64,000 nt of DNA from UBA10438 sp964432155 (GCA_964432155.1 CAYSMF010000004.1:62001-126000); one strand, 5' to 3'; counted from the stretch's first letter, positions 43,032 through 51,868 are shown. The notes: generated from the sequence alone by a model not told the origin. A program made the numbers and translations.

Positions 43032-43035
43032 ACAA

Positions 43036-43043
43036 CAAATGTA
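43036..43043 (-). promoter_or_regulatory. -7 element (TACATTTG) for the ispF operon
   Basis: This is an exact TAnnTTTG match on minus with four bases between it and the ATG at 43031, predicting a leaderless message. Confidence 0.62.
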
Positions 43044-43061
43044 CGGGATGCCGGGAATGTC

Positions 43062-43069
43062 GATCTTTG
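43062..43069 (+). promoter_or_regulatory. Probable -7 element (GATCTTTG) for xseA-xseB
   Basis: This matches TAnnTTTG except for the first base and ends five bases before ATG 43075. The same spacing as at ispF, crtC-like and plsY supports 43075 as the xseA start. Confidence 0.45.
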
Positions 43070-43074
43070 TTCCT

Positions 43075-44307
43075 ATGCAGGATCAAGCAGTCAGCGTCAG
43101 TGAACTGACGTATGTGATCAAGGGGCTTCTCGAGGAGGGTATCGGCGATGTGCTGGTATCAGGGGAAATCTCCAACTTCAAGCAGCACACTTCCGGTCAT
43201 CGGTACTTCACCCTCAAGGATGCCGATGCGCAGATCGGCGCGGTGATGTGGCGCACACGGTCGCTCACCTTCCGTCCTGAGGACGGAATGCGGGTAATCG
43301 TGCGCGGTCGGCTCTCGGTATACCCACCGCAGGGCAAGTATCAGATCGACGTCAGCGCGATGCGGCCAGAGGGCGTTGGTGACCTCCACAGGGCGTTTGA
43401 ACAGCTCCGAGAGGCACTTCGTGCGCGAGGCCTCTTCGACGCCGACCGGAAGACTCCTATTCCGCGTCGCCCACGGTCGGTTGGCATTGCCACATCGCAG
43501 ACCGGTGCGGCACTCCAGGACATGCTTTCTACGATCAACCGACGCTATCCCCTGCTCGATGTGGTGTTTCGTCCGACCCTGGTTCAGGGCGATGGCGCTG
43601 CCGACGACATCGCACGTGCCATCCGCGAGCTTGATGCGGCAAAGCTCGATGTGATCATCATTGGGCGAGGGGGCGGCTCGTTAGAGGACCTTTGGTCGTT
43701 CAATACCGAGATCGTTGCCATGGCGATCGCCGAAGCACGCACGCCGATTATTTCGGCGGTTGGACACGAGACGGATGTGACGATCGCGGACTTCGTGGCT
43801 GATGCTCGCGCAGAGACTCCAACAGCTGCAGCAGTGCTGGTAACGCCGATTACGGTTGACGATCTTGTGGAAGCTCTCGACGATCGAATGCTTGGAATGA
43901 CGACCATGATGCGCACGCGTATCGAGGACATGCTCGAGACAGCCGAGAGCTTTGTCGACGGACGTGCAGCGCGGCGCGTGAGCGAGCGCATTCACTTGCG
44001 TCAACAGCGCATCGATGAACTCGTGACGCGTACATCACGTGGGATTCGACACCAGACCCATCTCTTGCGACAACGCATCGACCACACTGCACAGTACCTT
44101 ACCTCGCTGCATCCACTCGCCCCCTTACGACGTGGCTATGCCGTGGTTGAACGAAACGGCACTGTGCTCGGTCCGCACGATCGCGTTCATCCCGGTGATA
44201 CGCTCGTGGTACAACGCTTTGCAGAATCAAGCACAGTTACCGTCGACACCGTAGCAGCACCAACAATCCTCCCACCTCAATCACACGATCATGGCAACGA
44301 AGGCTAA
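43075..44307 (+). CDS. xseA: Exodeoxyribonuclease VII large subunit
   Basis: This is a 410-residue large subunit of exonuclease VII, a single-strand-specific nuclease. It has an N-terminal OB-fold (SVSELTYVIKGLLEE, GEISNFKQHTSGHRYFTLKD), the catalytic core with GIATSQTGAALQDML, GRGGGSLEDLWSFN and HETDVTIADFVADARAETPTAAA, then a coiled-coil C-terminal half. The start is placed at 43075 (MQDQAVSV) because of the promoter just before it; in-frame ATGs at 43039, 43048 and 43057 remain possible. It overlaps xseB by 17 bases. Confidence 0.95.
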   Translation: MQDQAVSVSELTYVIKGLLEEGIGDVLVSGEISNFKQHTSGHRYFTLKDADAQIGAVMWRTRSLTFRPEDGMRVIVRGRLSVYPPQGKYQIDVSAMRPEGVGDLHRAFEQLREALRARGLFDADRKTPIPRRPRSVGIATSQTGAALQDMLSTINRRYPLLDVVFRPTLVQGDGAADDIARAIRELDAAKLDVIIIGRGGGSLEDLWSFNTEIVAMAIAEARTPIISAVGHETDVTIADFVADARAETPTAAAVLVTPITVDDLVEALDDRMLGMTTMMRTRIEDMLETAESFVDGRAARRVSERIHLRQQRIDELVTRTSRGIRHQTHLLRQRIDHTAQYLTSLHPLAPLRRGYAVVERNGTVLGPHDRVHPGDTLVVQRFAESSTVTVDTVAAPTILPPQSHDHGNEG

Positions 44308-44506
44308 GAACCAGACTCTCGAGGATAAGCTCAAGCGACTTGAAGAAGTCGCGTCACTCCTTGATCGCGGCGACGCAACGATTGACGAACAACTTGCGAT
44401 GTACGAGGAAGGTATGCGCTTGGCACAGGAGTGCCGGACCTATCTCGAAGAAGCAGAACTGAAGGTTCGCCGACTGAGTGGCGAATCTGAAGACAGCGAC
44501 GATTAA
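44291..44506 (+). CDS. xseB: Exodeoxyribonuclease VII small subunit
   Basis: This is a 71-residue helical subunit. The family pattern is LEDKLKRLEEVASLLDRGDATIDEQLAMYEEGMRLAQEC, followed by a second helix and an acidic tail. It wraps the coiled-coil of XseA. It is translated with xseA (17-base overlap) and ends head-on with gpsA, overlapping that gene's stop by four bases on the opposite strand. Confidence 0.95.
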   Translation: MATKAKNQTLEDKLKRLEEVASLLDRGDATIDEQLAMYEEGMRLAQECRTYLEEAELKVRRLSGESEDSDD

Positions 44507-45483
44507 GATTCGCTCTTGACTGGTCGCAGCATGAGGTCGCGAATGGCCGATCGTGGATCTTCACCACGGAAGAGGATGCTTGCGACCTTCTCGGTAATCG
44601 GGAGTTCAATACCAACCGATGCTGCAAGCTCCAGTGCTGCCTTCGTTGTTGGGACGCCCTCGGCAACGGCACTCATCGTTTCGAGAATCGCGTCGAGAGT
44701 AGCCCCCTTACCGATCTGCTCGCCAACACTGCGATTTCGGCTATGCTGCGAGGCGCACGTCACGTACAAATCGCCGAGTCCGGCCAAACCATAGAACGTG
44801 CCCTGATCTGCGCCAAGTGCAACGCCCAGGCGGGCAATCTCGGCCAAGCCCCGCGTCATCAATGCGGCCTTCGTGTTATCGCCCAGACCGAGTCCGTCGA
44901 CGATACCGGCGGCAATGGCAATGACGTTCTTCAAAGCACCGCAGATCTCGACACCCACGACATCATCACTTGCGTACACGCGAAACGACGGCGTTGTGAG
45001 CGCTGTCTGCACGCGCTGCGCAACGGACAGATCTGTCGCAGCGGCGACGACCGTTGTTGGCATGCGCCGGACAACTTCTTCGGCATGACTTGGTCCCGAG
45101 AGCACGACGTAGTGCGCCATGCTTGGTGCCACTTCGTGCATGATTTCGGAGACACGCTTCGTGGTACCGACCTCGATACCCTTTGCGACGTTTACAAGGA
45201 TGGCACCAGTGACCACGCGATCAAGAATCGTTCCGCGCACAAACTGCGTCGGCGTGGCATTGATGATGATGTCGCTTCCCGCCAATTCATCCATCACGCT
45301 GGTAGCGCGAACCGATTCGGCGAGTACTGATCCAGGAAGGAATGCAGCATTTGTATGCGTTGTGGTAATCGCATCGACAACAGCTTGTTCACGTGCCCAC
45401 ACGCAGACGTCGTGTCCTGCATCGGCGGCAACGCATGCGAGCGCTGTGCCCCATGCACCAGCTCCAAGGATCCCTATACGCAT
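44503..45483 (-). CDS. gpsA: NAD(P)H-dependent glycerol-3-phosphate dehydrogenase GpsA
   Basis: This 326-residue enzyme reduces dihydroxyacetone phosphate to sn-glycerol-3-phosphate for phospholipid synthesis. It has the Rossmann loop GAGAWGTAL (about 7-15), the GPSHAEEV block (about 135), the catalytic-lysine region GALKNVIAIAAG (about 184-195) and the NTKAALMTRGLAEI block. It follows plsY by three bases, so donor synthesis and first acylation are encoded together. Confidence 0.97.
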   Translation of the reverse strand: MRIGILGAGAWGTALACVAADAGHDVCVWAREQAVVDAITTTHTNAAFLPGSVLAESVRATSVMDELAGSDIIINATPTQFVRGTILDRVVTGAILVNVAKGIEVGTTKRVSEIMHEVAPSMAHYVVLSGPSHAEEVVRRMPTTVVAAATDLSVAQRVQTALTTPSFRVYASDDVVGVEICGALKNVIAIAAGIVDGLGLGDNTKAALMTRGLAEIARLGVALGADQGTFYGLAGLGDLYVTCASQHSRNRSVGEQIGKGATLDAILETMSAVAEGVPTTKAALELAASVGIELPITEKVASILFRGEDPRSAIRDLMLRPVKSES

Positions 45484-45486
45484 GTG

Positions 45487-46176
45487 TTAGCTATCGGACT
45501 TGCGGCGTAGAATAGCCAGTTTTGTGAAACGACTCTCTGTGCCCTCGATCAGACGTCGCATATTCGAGCGGTGTGCATACAGCACAAGCAGCGAGAGTCC
45601 GATGAGGAAGAAGACGAGCGTGTGGTAGCCCTCGATCGATACTCCCAGGACGTTGTATCGGAACACCATTGTACTTGGGATCACGATCGCGGCGCCGATC
45701 GAACCGAGAGATACGTAGCCAGAGGCAAAGAGGAGCGCTAGGAAGATCCCGAGGCCAACCGCCACTTCGACGGGTGCAACGGCGATTAACAGACCCAGTG
45801 AGGTGTTGATCCCCTTGCCGCCCTTGAAACCAGCGAAGATGCTCCACATGTGACCGATCACGGCCGACACACCTGCGATCACGCCGACAATCGTCTCGTC
45901 TTCGAACGGCGTACGATTATCAAACGGCATCTCTGTGTCGAAGAAGTATGCGACCAGGAGGACGGCCACAAGCCCCTTGGCAATATCGAGCAGCTGGACG
46001 ATCGCGCCGGCTTTCCAGCCAAGCGTACGGAATACGTTCGTGCTGCCCATGTTGCCACTGCCCACGGTCCGCACGTCCACGCCGAAAAAGCGCTTGCCGA
46101 TAATCAGAGCGTTCGGGATCGAGCCAATCAAGTAGCTCTGCACGACAATGATGATGAGTCGAAGGATCGGATCCAT
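45487..46176 (-). CDS. plsY: Acyl-phosphate:glycerol-3-phosphate acyltransferase PlsY
   Basis: This is a 229-residue membrane protein with five or six helices that acylates glycerol-3-phosphate at sn-1. The three PlsY motifs are visible: GSGNMGSTNVFR (about 38-49), FKGGKGINTSLG (about 110-121) and the C-terminal AHRSNMRRLIEGTE region (about 200). The start is put at 46176 (MDPILRL), not at the longer frame's 46227, because it gives the usual N-terminus and a TAAATTCG promoter lies five bases upstream. Confidence 0.95.
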   Translation of the reverse strand: MDPILRLIIIVVQSYLIGSIPNALIIGKRFFGVDVRTVGSGNMGSTNVFRTLGWKAGAIVQLLDIAKGLVAVLLVAYFFDTEMPFDNRTPFEDETIVGVIAGVSAVIGHMWSIFAGFKGGKGINTSLGLLIAVAPVEVAVGLGIFLALLFASGYVSLGSIGAAIVIPSTMVFRYNVLGVSIEGYHTLVFFLIGLSLLVLYAHRSNMRRLIEGTESRFTKLAILRRKSDS

Positions 46177-46181
46177 GACCA

Positions 46182-46189
46182 CGAATTTA
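46182..46189 (-). promoter_or_regulatory. Probable -7 element (TAAATTCG) for plsY-gpsA
   Basis: This matches TAnnTTTG at seven of eight positions, counting the two free ones, and has five bases to the ATG at 46176: another short-leader or leaderless case. Confidence 0.45.
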
Positions 46190-46280
46190 CTATTCCCATG
46201 GTATTTCAGCATAGGTTCGGATATCATATCGCGGGGTCATGTTCGTCTATGGGGTCCGACACTGAACAAGGACAATCGCT

Positions 46281-47633
46281 ATGTCTGACGACGTAAAACG
46301 CAGCACCAAACTCCGTCTGGAGGAAATCGACCGCGAATTGGCTGAGCTTCGGACGGAGCACGCGAGCCTCAAGGCCCGCTGGCAGACCGAGAAGGAGCAC
46401 ATCCAGACCATTCGCGCGCTCAAATCCGAGATTGAGGACGTGAAGGTTCAGGCCGCCGACGCCGAACGCAATGGCGACTACGGTCGCGTGGCAGAGCTTC
46501 GCTATGGCACACTTCTCGAACTCGAGAAAGAGCTGTCGAATGCCAATACGGCCTTGGTCGAACTCCAGGCCACCTCTGCCCTGCTGAAGGAAGAGATCGA
46601 CGGCGAGGATATTGCCGAGGTCGTGGCGAAGTGGACCGGGATCCCGGTACAGCGGATGCTCGAAACTGAGCGCACAAAGCTGCTTGCTATGGAGGATCGA
46701 CTCCATGATCGACTCATCGGACAGGACGATGCAGTCTCGGCTGTCGCGAATGCGATCCGTCGCTCGCGTGCTGGACTGCAGGATGCGAAGCGTCCAATCG
46801 GCTCGTTCATCTTCCTCGGTTCGACGGGCGTTGGTAAAACAGAGATGGCTCGCGCCTTGGCGGAGTTCTTGTTCGATGACGAAAACGCACTGATTCGCAT
46901 CGACATGAGCGAATACATGGAAAAGCATGCCGTCTCACGTCTGATCGGTGCGCCGCCGGGATACGTGGGATACGAAGAGGGCGGACAGCTCACCGAGGCC
47001 GTGCGCCGGCGTCCGTACTCGGTGGTCCTCCTTGATGAAATCGAGAAGGCCCATCCGGATGTCTACAATGTGCTCTTGCAGGTACTCGACGATGGACGCC
47101 TTACGGACAGTCAGGGTCGCGTCGTAGACTTCAAGAACACGATCATCATCATGACGTCGAATCTTGGCTCCGAGCTCATGCAAGATCAACTACTCCAGAT
47201 CGACGAGCACAATCGTGATTCCATCATGGCTGCCCTTCGCATCGAAGTGGTCAACCTCCTTCGGTCGCGTCTGCGCCCAGAGTTCCTCAATCGCATCGAC
47301 GAGATCATCCTCTTCAAGCCGCTCATCCCATCCGAGGTGCAGCACATTGCAACCTTGCAGATCGCCGCTGTCGCACAGCGTATGAAGGATCTCGGCATCG
47401 ATCTGACCGTGACACCGAACTGCGTGGAGTGGCTTGGCAAGCGTGGCTACGATGTGCAGCTGGGTGCGCGTCCACTTAAGCGCGTTATCCAGCGATATCT
47501 GGCCGATCCGCTTGCTTTAAAGATCCTTGGTGCGGAAGTTCGTGCAGGCGATACCGTCACAGCAGACTGTGACGATACTGGCCGCATGAGCTTTGTCACT
47601 ACCGGTACATCTGATGCTGCACTCACTCCGTAA
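46281..47633 (+). CDS. Half-length ClpB: middle coiled-coil plus second AAA+ domain only
   Basis: This is a 450-residue protein equal to the C-terminal half of the ClpB disaggregase. Residues about 5-105 are the M-domain coiled coil (LRLEEIDRELAELRTEHASLKARWQTEK onward), and 106-450 the complete D2 AAA+ domain: VVAKWTGIPVQRM, Walker A GSTGVGKTE (Pro to Ser compared with ClpB), pore loop GYVGYEEGG, Walker B VVLLDEIEKAHPDV, sensor MTSNLGS, arginine finger region RPEFLNRIDE and the ARPLKR sensor 2. The N domain and first AAA+ ring are absent: an in-frame TGA at 46263-46265 and plsY on the opposite strand exclude an upstream remnant. AAGGA is ten bases upstream of the start. All D2 catalytic motifs are intact, so it is probably a functional single-ring unfoldase, not a decayed gene. 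Confidence 0.88.
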   Translation: MSDDVKRSTKLRLEEIDRELAELRTEHASLKARWQTEKEHIQTIRALKSEIEDVKVQAADAERNGDYGRVAELRYGTLLELEKELSNANTALVELQATSALLKEEIDGEDIAEVVAKWTGIPVQRMLETERTKLLAMEDRLHDRLIGQDDAVSAVANAIRRSRAGLQDAKRPIGSFIFLGSTGVGKTEMARALAEFLFDDENALIRIDMSEYMEKHAVSRLIGAPPGYVGYEEGGQLTEAVRRRPYSVVLLDEIEKAHPDVYNVLLQVLDDGRLTDSQGRVVDFKNTIIIMTSNLGSELMQDQLLQIDEHNRDSIMAALRIEVVNLLRSRLRPEFLNRIDEIILFKPLIPSEVQHIATLQIAAVAQRMKDLGIDLTVTPNCVEWLGKRGYDVQLGARPLKRVIQRYLADPLALKILGAEVRAGDTVTADCDDTGRMSFVTTGTSDAALTP

Positions 47634-49239
47634 CGGACGTTGTTCTCCAGTGGTCGTAGCTCTTGCTGCGACACTCACCCTCGCTCTGAGTCCACGTGCG
47701 CTTTACACGCAAGATGTTCTGACGGGTCCGACCGGTGTGACGCCATCGACGATCCGCAGCGGTTATATGCGCGGCGCAACAACCGACACGACGATTCGCC
47801 CACATGCACTGCGCGTGATGGGCTTCCAGCGACAAGGCGACGACCTGCGGGTGCGCCTTGCCGTGCTCGATTCGCTTGGCAACGTGCTGCCTGCTGCATT
47901 GATGAACCTCGCGTTCACAGCCGACGTGCGGTGTCAGAACACCGCGCCTACACGTGTAAGCGCCATATCATCGAGCGATGTCCGCGAGAGTGCGCGTGGT
48001 ACAACAGTTATCCTCTGCGACAACAGCTTACTCGCGGGATCGACGGCACGCACCGTGGTCTCGTCATTGCGAGACATCCTTCCGACACTTCCCGAGCGAG
48101 ACAGCGTGGCAGTGGTCGTGTTTGACCATGACGTGCTTGAGCTTACACCGCTTGCGCCTGCACCACGTGCTGCCGAAGCGTGCGTACCAGAGGCAGTACC
48201 ACAACCTGATGGACTCTGTGCATCGTTCGCTGCACTCCGCACCGGCCTGGCCATGACGGCCGAACATGACGGTCCGCGCACAGTTGTGCTGATCACGAGC
48301 AGTGACGACAACGCCTCGTTCACGACTACGACAGACGACATTGTGCGTCGTGCCCGTGAACTCGATGCAACGATTCATGTACTGCGCATTGGCAACCAAT
48401 GCAGAGCATTTCCCTATCGTTACCTATCGTCAGCAACGGGTGGACGCTTAACGTCGCTCCAACTCGACAACCTGCAAGACGCAGGATCAGTGGTACGCGA
48501 GATGATCCTCAGCGCTTCGTCGTATCTCGATGTGCGATTCCCGATTGCTTCACTCACACCAGAGTCGTGCGGCGAAACAGTTTGGCTCGGATGCAACGTC
48601 GAAGATCGCGCCGTAGCAACACCGCTTCGTACGGATTCGATTTCTCTGCCGCTCCGAGATCTCAGCTATCGCACGTCACCAACGATCGTCGCAACGTTTG
48701 CCGACACCACAGAGGTTGGCTTGCAGAACTTCTACCCACTGCTTGCAGCAATGGCAGAAGAGCTAATGTCCGACTCAACACTCCGCATTGAACTCATTGG
48801 ACACGTAAGTGACGATGTAACGTCGAATGCAGATGTACGTGCTCGTGAGCGTGCCGGCTATGTACGTGACTTTCTCAACGCCTATGGCGTTCGCAAGGAA
48901 CAGATCGACGTGCGCTCTGATGGTAGTCGTCGTCCGCTCTATCTATTCCAAACCGACGGCACACAGCGCCTGATGAACAATCGTGTTGAAGCGCGCATCC
49001 TCGCACCAGACGCATACCCGTTCACGGTTACCGTCGATCAAGTAGAAACCGAAGAGATGGCCTACGACGCCGTGCGCCGCTGGGAAGAGCGCAACTTCAA
49101 GGCGTACTTCGAACTCGTCGTTGTCGATCGCGCGCCGGTATATCGCATCAAGCTTTGGGGGTATCAGACCCTCGAGCAAGCGCGCAAAGGGGCCGCTTCA
49201 GCGAAGAAGCTGAAGGCAAAGTCGACGATTATTGAGTGA
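47614..49239 (+). CDS. VWA-like, OmpA and SPOR-like domain secreted protein
   Basis: This is a 541-residue protein. It has a signal peptide at about 1-34 (after a 12-residue basic start), a von Willebrand A-like region (about 118-290: TVILCDNSLLAG, ERDSVAVVVFDHDV, TVVLITSSDDNAS), an OmpA-like peptidoglycan-binding domain (about 365-455: LRIELIGHVSDD, RAGYVRDFLNAYGV, NRVEARIL) and a short SPOR-like C-terminus (about 462-541: KAYFELVVVDRAPVYRIKLWGY). The VWA MIDAS starts D-N-S, not D-x-S-x-S, so metal binding is doubtful. ATG 47614 overlaps the half-ClpB gene by 20 bases, which ties the two together in expression. Confidence 0.78.
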   Translation: MLHSLRNGRCSPVVVALAATLTLALSPRALYTQDVLTGPTGVTPSTIRSGYMRGATTDTTIRPHALRVMGFQRQGDDLRVRLAVLDSLGNVLPAALMNLAFTADVRCQNTAPTRVSAISSSDVRESARGTTVILCDNSLLAGSTARTVVSSLRDILPTLPERDSVAVVVFDHDVLELTPLAPAPRAAEACVPEAVPQPDGLCASFAALRTGLAMTAEHDGPRTVVLITSSDDNASFTTTTDDIVRRARELDATIHVLRIGNQCRAFPYRYLSSATGGRLTSLQLDNLQDAGSVVREMILSASSYLDVRFPIASLTPESCGETVWLGCNVEDRAVATPLRTDSISLPLRDLSYRTSPTIVATFADTTEVGLQNFYPLLAAMAEELMSDSTLRIELIGHVSDDVTSNADVRARERAGYVRDFLNAYGVRKEQIDVRSDGSRRPLYLFQTDGTQRLMNNRVEARILAPDAYPFTVTVDQVETEEMAYDAVRRWEERNFKAYFELVVVDRAPVYRIKLWGYQTLEQARKGAASAKKLKAKSTIIE

Positions 49240-49241
49240 TC

Positions 49242-50189
49242 TTACGCGCCGTGCTGCGCTTCGAGCCAGCGTTCAGCATCGATCGCAGCCATACATCCTG
49301 AGCCAGCTGCTGTGATTGCCTGGCGGTACACGCTGTCCTGAGCGTCGCCGCACGCAAAGATGCCTTCGACGTTTGTGTACGAGCTCTTGCCCTGCGTGAT
49401 GATGTATCCGACATCGTCCATGTCGAGCATGCCCTTGAAGAGCGATGTATTTGGCTGGTGTCCGATCGCTACAAATGCGCCATCTGCTGGCACATCCGTG
49501 ATCTCGTTCGTCACAACGTTTCGCACACGCAGATGTGTGAGCTTCTTTGCGCCGTTCTCTGATGTTCCAACATACTCATCGACCGTTGCGTTGAGCATGA
49601 AGGAAATCTTTGGATTCGCCTTCGCACGATCGACCATGATCTTCGATGCACGGAACTCGTCACGACGGTGAATCACCGTTACCGATTCCGCAAAGCGTGT
49701 GAGGTAGTTCGCCTCTTCCATAGCTGTGTCGCCACCGCCAATAACGAAGACCTTGAGTCCGCGGAAGAAGAATCCATCGCACGTTGCGCATGCGCTCACG
49801 CCAAAGCCCATGTATTCCTGCTCGCCTGGCACACCAAGGAGCTTCGCTGTTGCACCCGTTGCAACGATCACGGCATCTGCCGTCGACGTCTCACCACGCT
49901 CATTTGTAAGCGTAAAGGGGCGTTTCGACGCGTCGACGGATGTGATCATCTCGTAGCGCGACTGAGCACCGAAACGATGCGCCTGCTTGCGGAACACTTC
50001 CATCAACTCTGGACCCATGATCCCATGCTCAAAGCCTGGATAGTTCTCAACTTCGGTCGTAATCGTGAGCTGTCCGCCCGGCTGTGTTCCTTCGAAGATC
50101 ACAACCTTCAGGTTTGCGCGACTCGCATAGAGTGCTGCTGTAAATCCTGCCGGACCTGATCCAATGATGGCGATGTCTGTGTGCTGCAT
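49242..50189 (-). CDS. trxB: Thioredoxin reductase TrxB
   Basis: This is a 315-residue flavoprotein that reduces thioredoxin with NADPH. It has FAD-binding GSGPAG (about 10-15) and the ATGATAKLLGVPGE loop, the redox motif SACATCDGFFF with cysteines about 134 and 137, the NADPH-binding GGGDTAMEEANYL (about 153-165) and the C-terminal GDAQDSVYRQAITAAGSGCMAA. Length and motifs are standard. It converges with the OmpA-SPOR gene (2-base gap). It starts 33 bases after queG ends. Confidence 0.97.
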   Translation of the reverse strand: MQHTDIAIIGSGPAGFTAALYASRANLKVVIFEGTQPGGQLTITTEVENYPGFEHGIMGPELMEVFRKQAHRFGAQSRYEMITSVDASKRPFTLTNERGETSTADAVIVATGATAKLLGVPGEQEYMGFGVSACATCDGFFFRGLKVFVIGGGDTAMEEANYLTRFAESVTVIHRRDEFRASKIMVDRAKANPKISFMLNATVDEYVGTSENGAKKLTHLRVRNVVTNEITDVPADGAFVAIGHQPNTSLFKGMLDMDDVGYIITQGKSSYTNVEGIFACGDAQDSVYRQAITAAGSGCMAAIDAERWLEAQHGA

Positions 50190-50222
50190 GATGGTATCTG
50201 TCGTACGTCGTAAACGAAAGTG

Positions 50223-51194
50223 TTAACCCTGATGTTCGTCGTCACGCGAGGGGGCCGACAGGAGCGTGCGCGCGGTGCGCTGAAGTCCTGCAAGCTTGGG
50301 TCGCTTAATCGGGCTATTCCGGAAGCGCTCAACGAACTCGTCGGGTTGCAAATCTACGAGGTAGGATGGATTGAGAACGGTGACACCGTCACGTGGGGAA
50401 AACCTCTCTTCGGAGGTCGGTGTCTGAAATCGGTTCCAGGGGCACACGTCCTGGCACACATCGCACCCGAATGCCCACCCATCCAGCTGATCTGCGATCG
50501 GCAGTGGGATCTCAACGTCGCCCTTCATCTCAATCGTCCAATACGAGATGCACTTGGTGGCGTCAACAACCATCGGCTGGACGATAGCTGACGTTGGGCA
50601 GGCGTCGAGGCATGCCGTGCAGCTGCCACAGAAGTCATCCATCGGCTGGTCTGGCTCCAGATCCGCCGTCGTGATGACCACGCCGAGGAAGAACCAGCTC
50701 CCAATATCACGGCGCAGGATGTTGCCATTCTTCCCCATCCATCCAATGCCTGCGCGCACAGCCCACTCCTTCTCGAGTACGGGTCCGGTATCGGTGTAGC
50801 GCCGCGTCTCAGCGGCAGGCACCAGGTCGCGCACGGCGTCGCACAATGCATCGAGCATTGGCGGGAGCACCACGTGATAATCATCGCCCCACGCGTAGCG
50901 AGCAATCTTGCCAACGGCATCGAGCGGATGCTGGTGTGGCGTGTAGTAGTTCTTCGCCACAACGATCACGCTCTGTGCACCTGGGAGAATATCCGCCACG
51001 TCACGTCGCGCATCAATATTGCGCTCCATATACGACATCGCTCCGTGGTATCCACGATCGATCCAGGTGCGATAATGCTCCCATGCTTCATCGCATGGTT
51101 CCGCTCGCGCAATACCAACGGCGTCGAAGCCGCATGCTAGCGCAGCAGCCTTGATCTGTTCCGTAATGGTACGACGATCGCTCACCGACAACAC
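50223..51194 (-). CDS. queG: Epoxyqueuosine reductase QueG
   Basis: This 323-residue cobalamin-dependent iron-sulphur enzyme carries out the last step of queuosine synthesis in tRNA. Both 4Fe-4S motifs are present: CGSCTACLDACP (about 189-200) and CDVCQDVCPWNRF (about 241-253). The N-terminal half has the family block GYHGAMSYMERN (about 48-59) and the SVIVVAKNYY strand. No C-terminal HEAT repeats, as expected for this length. It starts two bases after the HAD phosphatase stop. Confidence 0.95.
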   Translation of the reverse strand: MLSVSDRRTITEQIKAAALACGFDAVGIARAEPCDEAWEHYRTWIDRGYHGAMSYMERNIDARRDVADILPGAQSVIVVAKNYYTPHQHPLDAVGKIARYAWGDDYHVVLPPMLDALCDAVRDLVPAAETRRYTDTGPVLEKEWAVRAGIGWMGKNGNILRRDIGSWFFLGVVITTADLEPDQPMDDFCGSCTACLDACPTSAIVQPMVVDATKCISYWTIEMKGDVEIPLPIADQLDGWAFGCDVCQDVCPWNRFQTPTSEERFSPRDGVTVLNPSYLVDLQPDEFVERFRNSPIKRPKLAGLQRTARTLLSAPSRDDEHQG

Positions 51195-51196
51195 TC

Positions 51197-51859
51197 TTAG
51201 CGCGACTGAGGCACGATCGATGCGATTGCTGACGGCAGTTCCCGCGCAAGGTCCACGCAGACATGTGCATGCGCAATCTCTTCGGCTGAGCCATACCCAT
51301 AGCGCACACCGACGGCATGCACGCCATTGGCAAGCGCACCATCGATATCGTGATGGCGATCACCAATCATCACTGATAACTCGGCCGCGATGCGTTCTTC
51401 AGCAAGCACGTGTCGCAACAGATCTCGCTTATCAACGTTGCGTCCGTCGAGTTCGGAACCGTACACATGATCGATGTACGGGGCAAGCTTCGATACCTCA
51501 ATGATCTCACGCGCATATTCATGCGCCTTTGCTGTAGCAATGCAAATACGCGCACCATCGCTTTTAATCGTAGCAAGCGTGTCGATCACACCGTCGTAGA
51601 TATCGTATTCGAACATCGGACCATCGCGGTAGATGTGTCGGTACTGCGCGACTGCGCCCGAGAGCACATGTTGATCGGTTGTGCCGAGGTAGTGCTCGAA
51701 GATCTTCCAGAGTGATGCCCCAATGCACCATGTGAAATCGTGATCAGCCTCGAGCACGATGTTGTGCAGGGTAAGCGTCTCACGCAACGAGTGCACGATA
51801 CCAGGACGTGAATCAACGAGTGTTCCGTCGAGGTCGAAGAGGACGAGTGCTGGCTTCAT
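51197..51859 (-). CDS. HAD-superfamily phosphatase (Gph/PGP-like)
   Basis: This is a 220-residue haloacid-dehalogenase phosphatase, subfamily IA. Motif I is LFDLDGTLVDSRPG (about 7-20), motif II around CIATAK (about 107-112), motif III Lys near KRDLLRHVL, and motif IV MIGDRHHDIDGALANG (about 165-180). A helical cap lies between motifs I and II. Relatives hydrolyse phosphoglycolate or nucleoside phosphates; the substrate is undefined. It lies in the ompA-VOC-HAD-queG run. Confidence 0.9.
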   Translation of the reverse strand: MKPALVLFDLDGTLVDSRPGIVHSLRETLTLHNIVLEADHDFTWCIGASLWKIFEHYLGTTDQHVLSGAVAQYRHIYRDGPMFEYDIYDGVIDTLATIKSDGARICIATAKAHEYAREIIEVSKLAPYIDHVYGSELDGRNVDKRDLLRHVLAEERIAAELSVMIGDRHHDIDGALANGVHAVGVRYGYGSAEEIAHAHVCVDLARELPSAIASIVPQSR

Positions 51860-51868
51860 ATGGCGTTG

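Noticed and set aside
43039..43072. Upstream ATG codons as xseA starts
   Set aside because: They overlap the ispF promoter or precede the likely xseA promoter; the promoter spacing favours 43075, though this remains uncertain.
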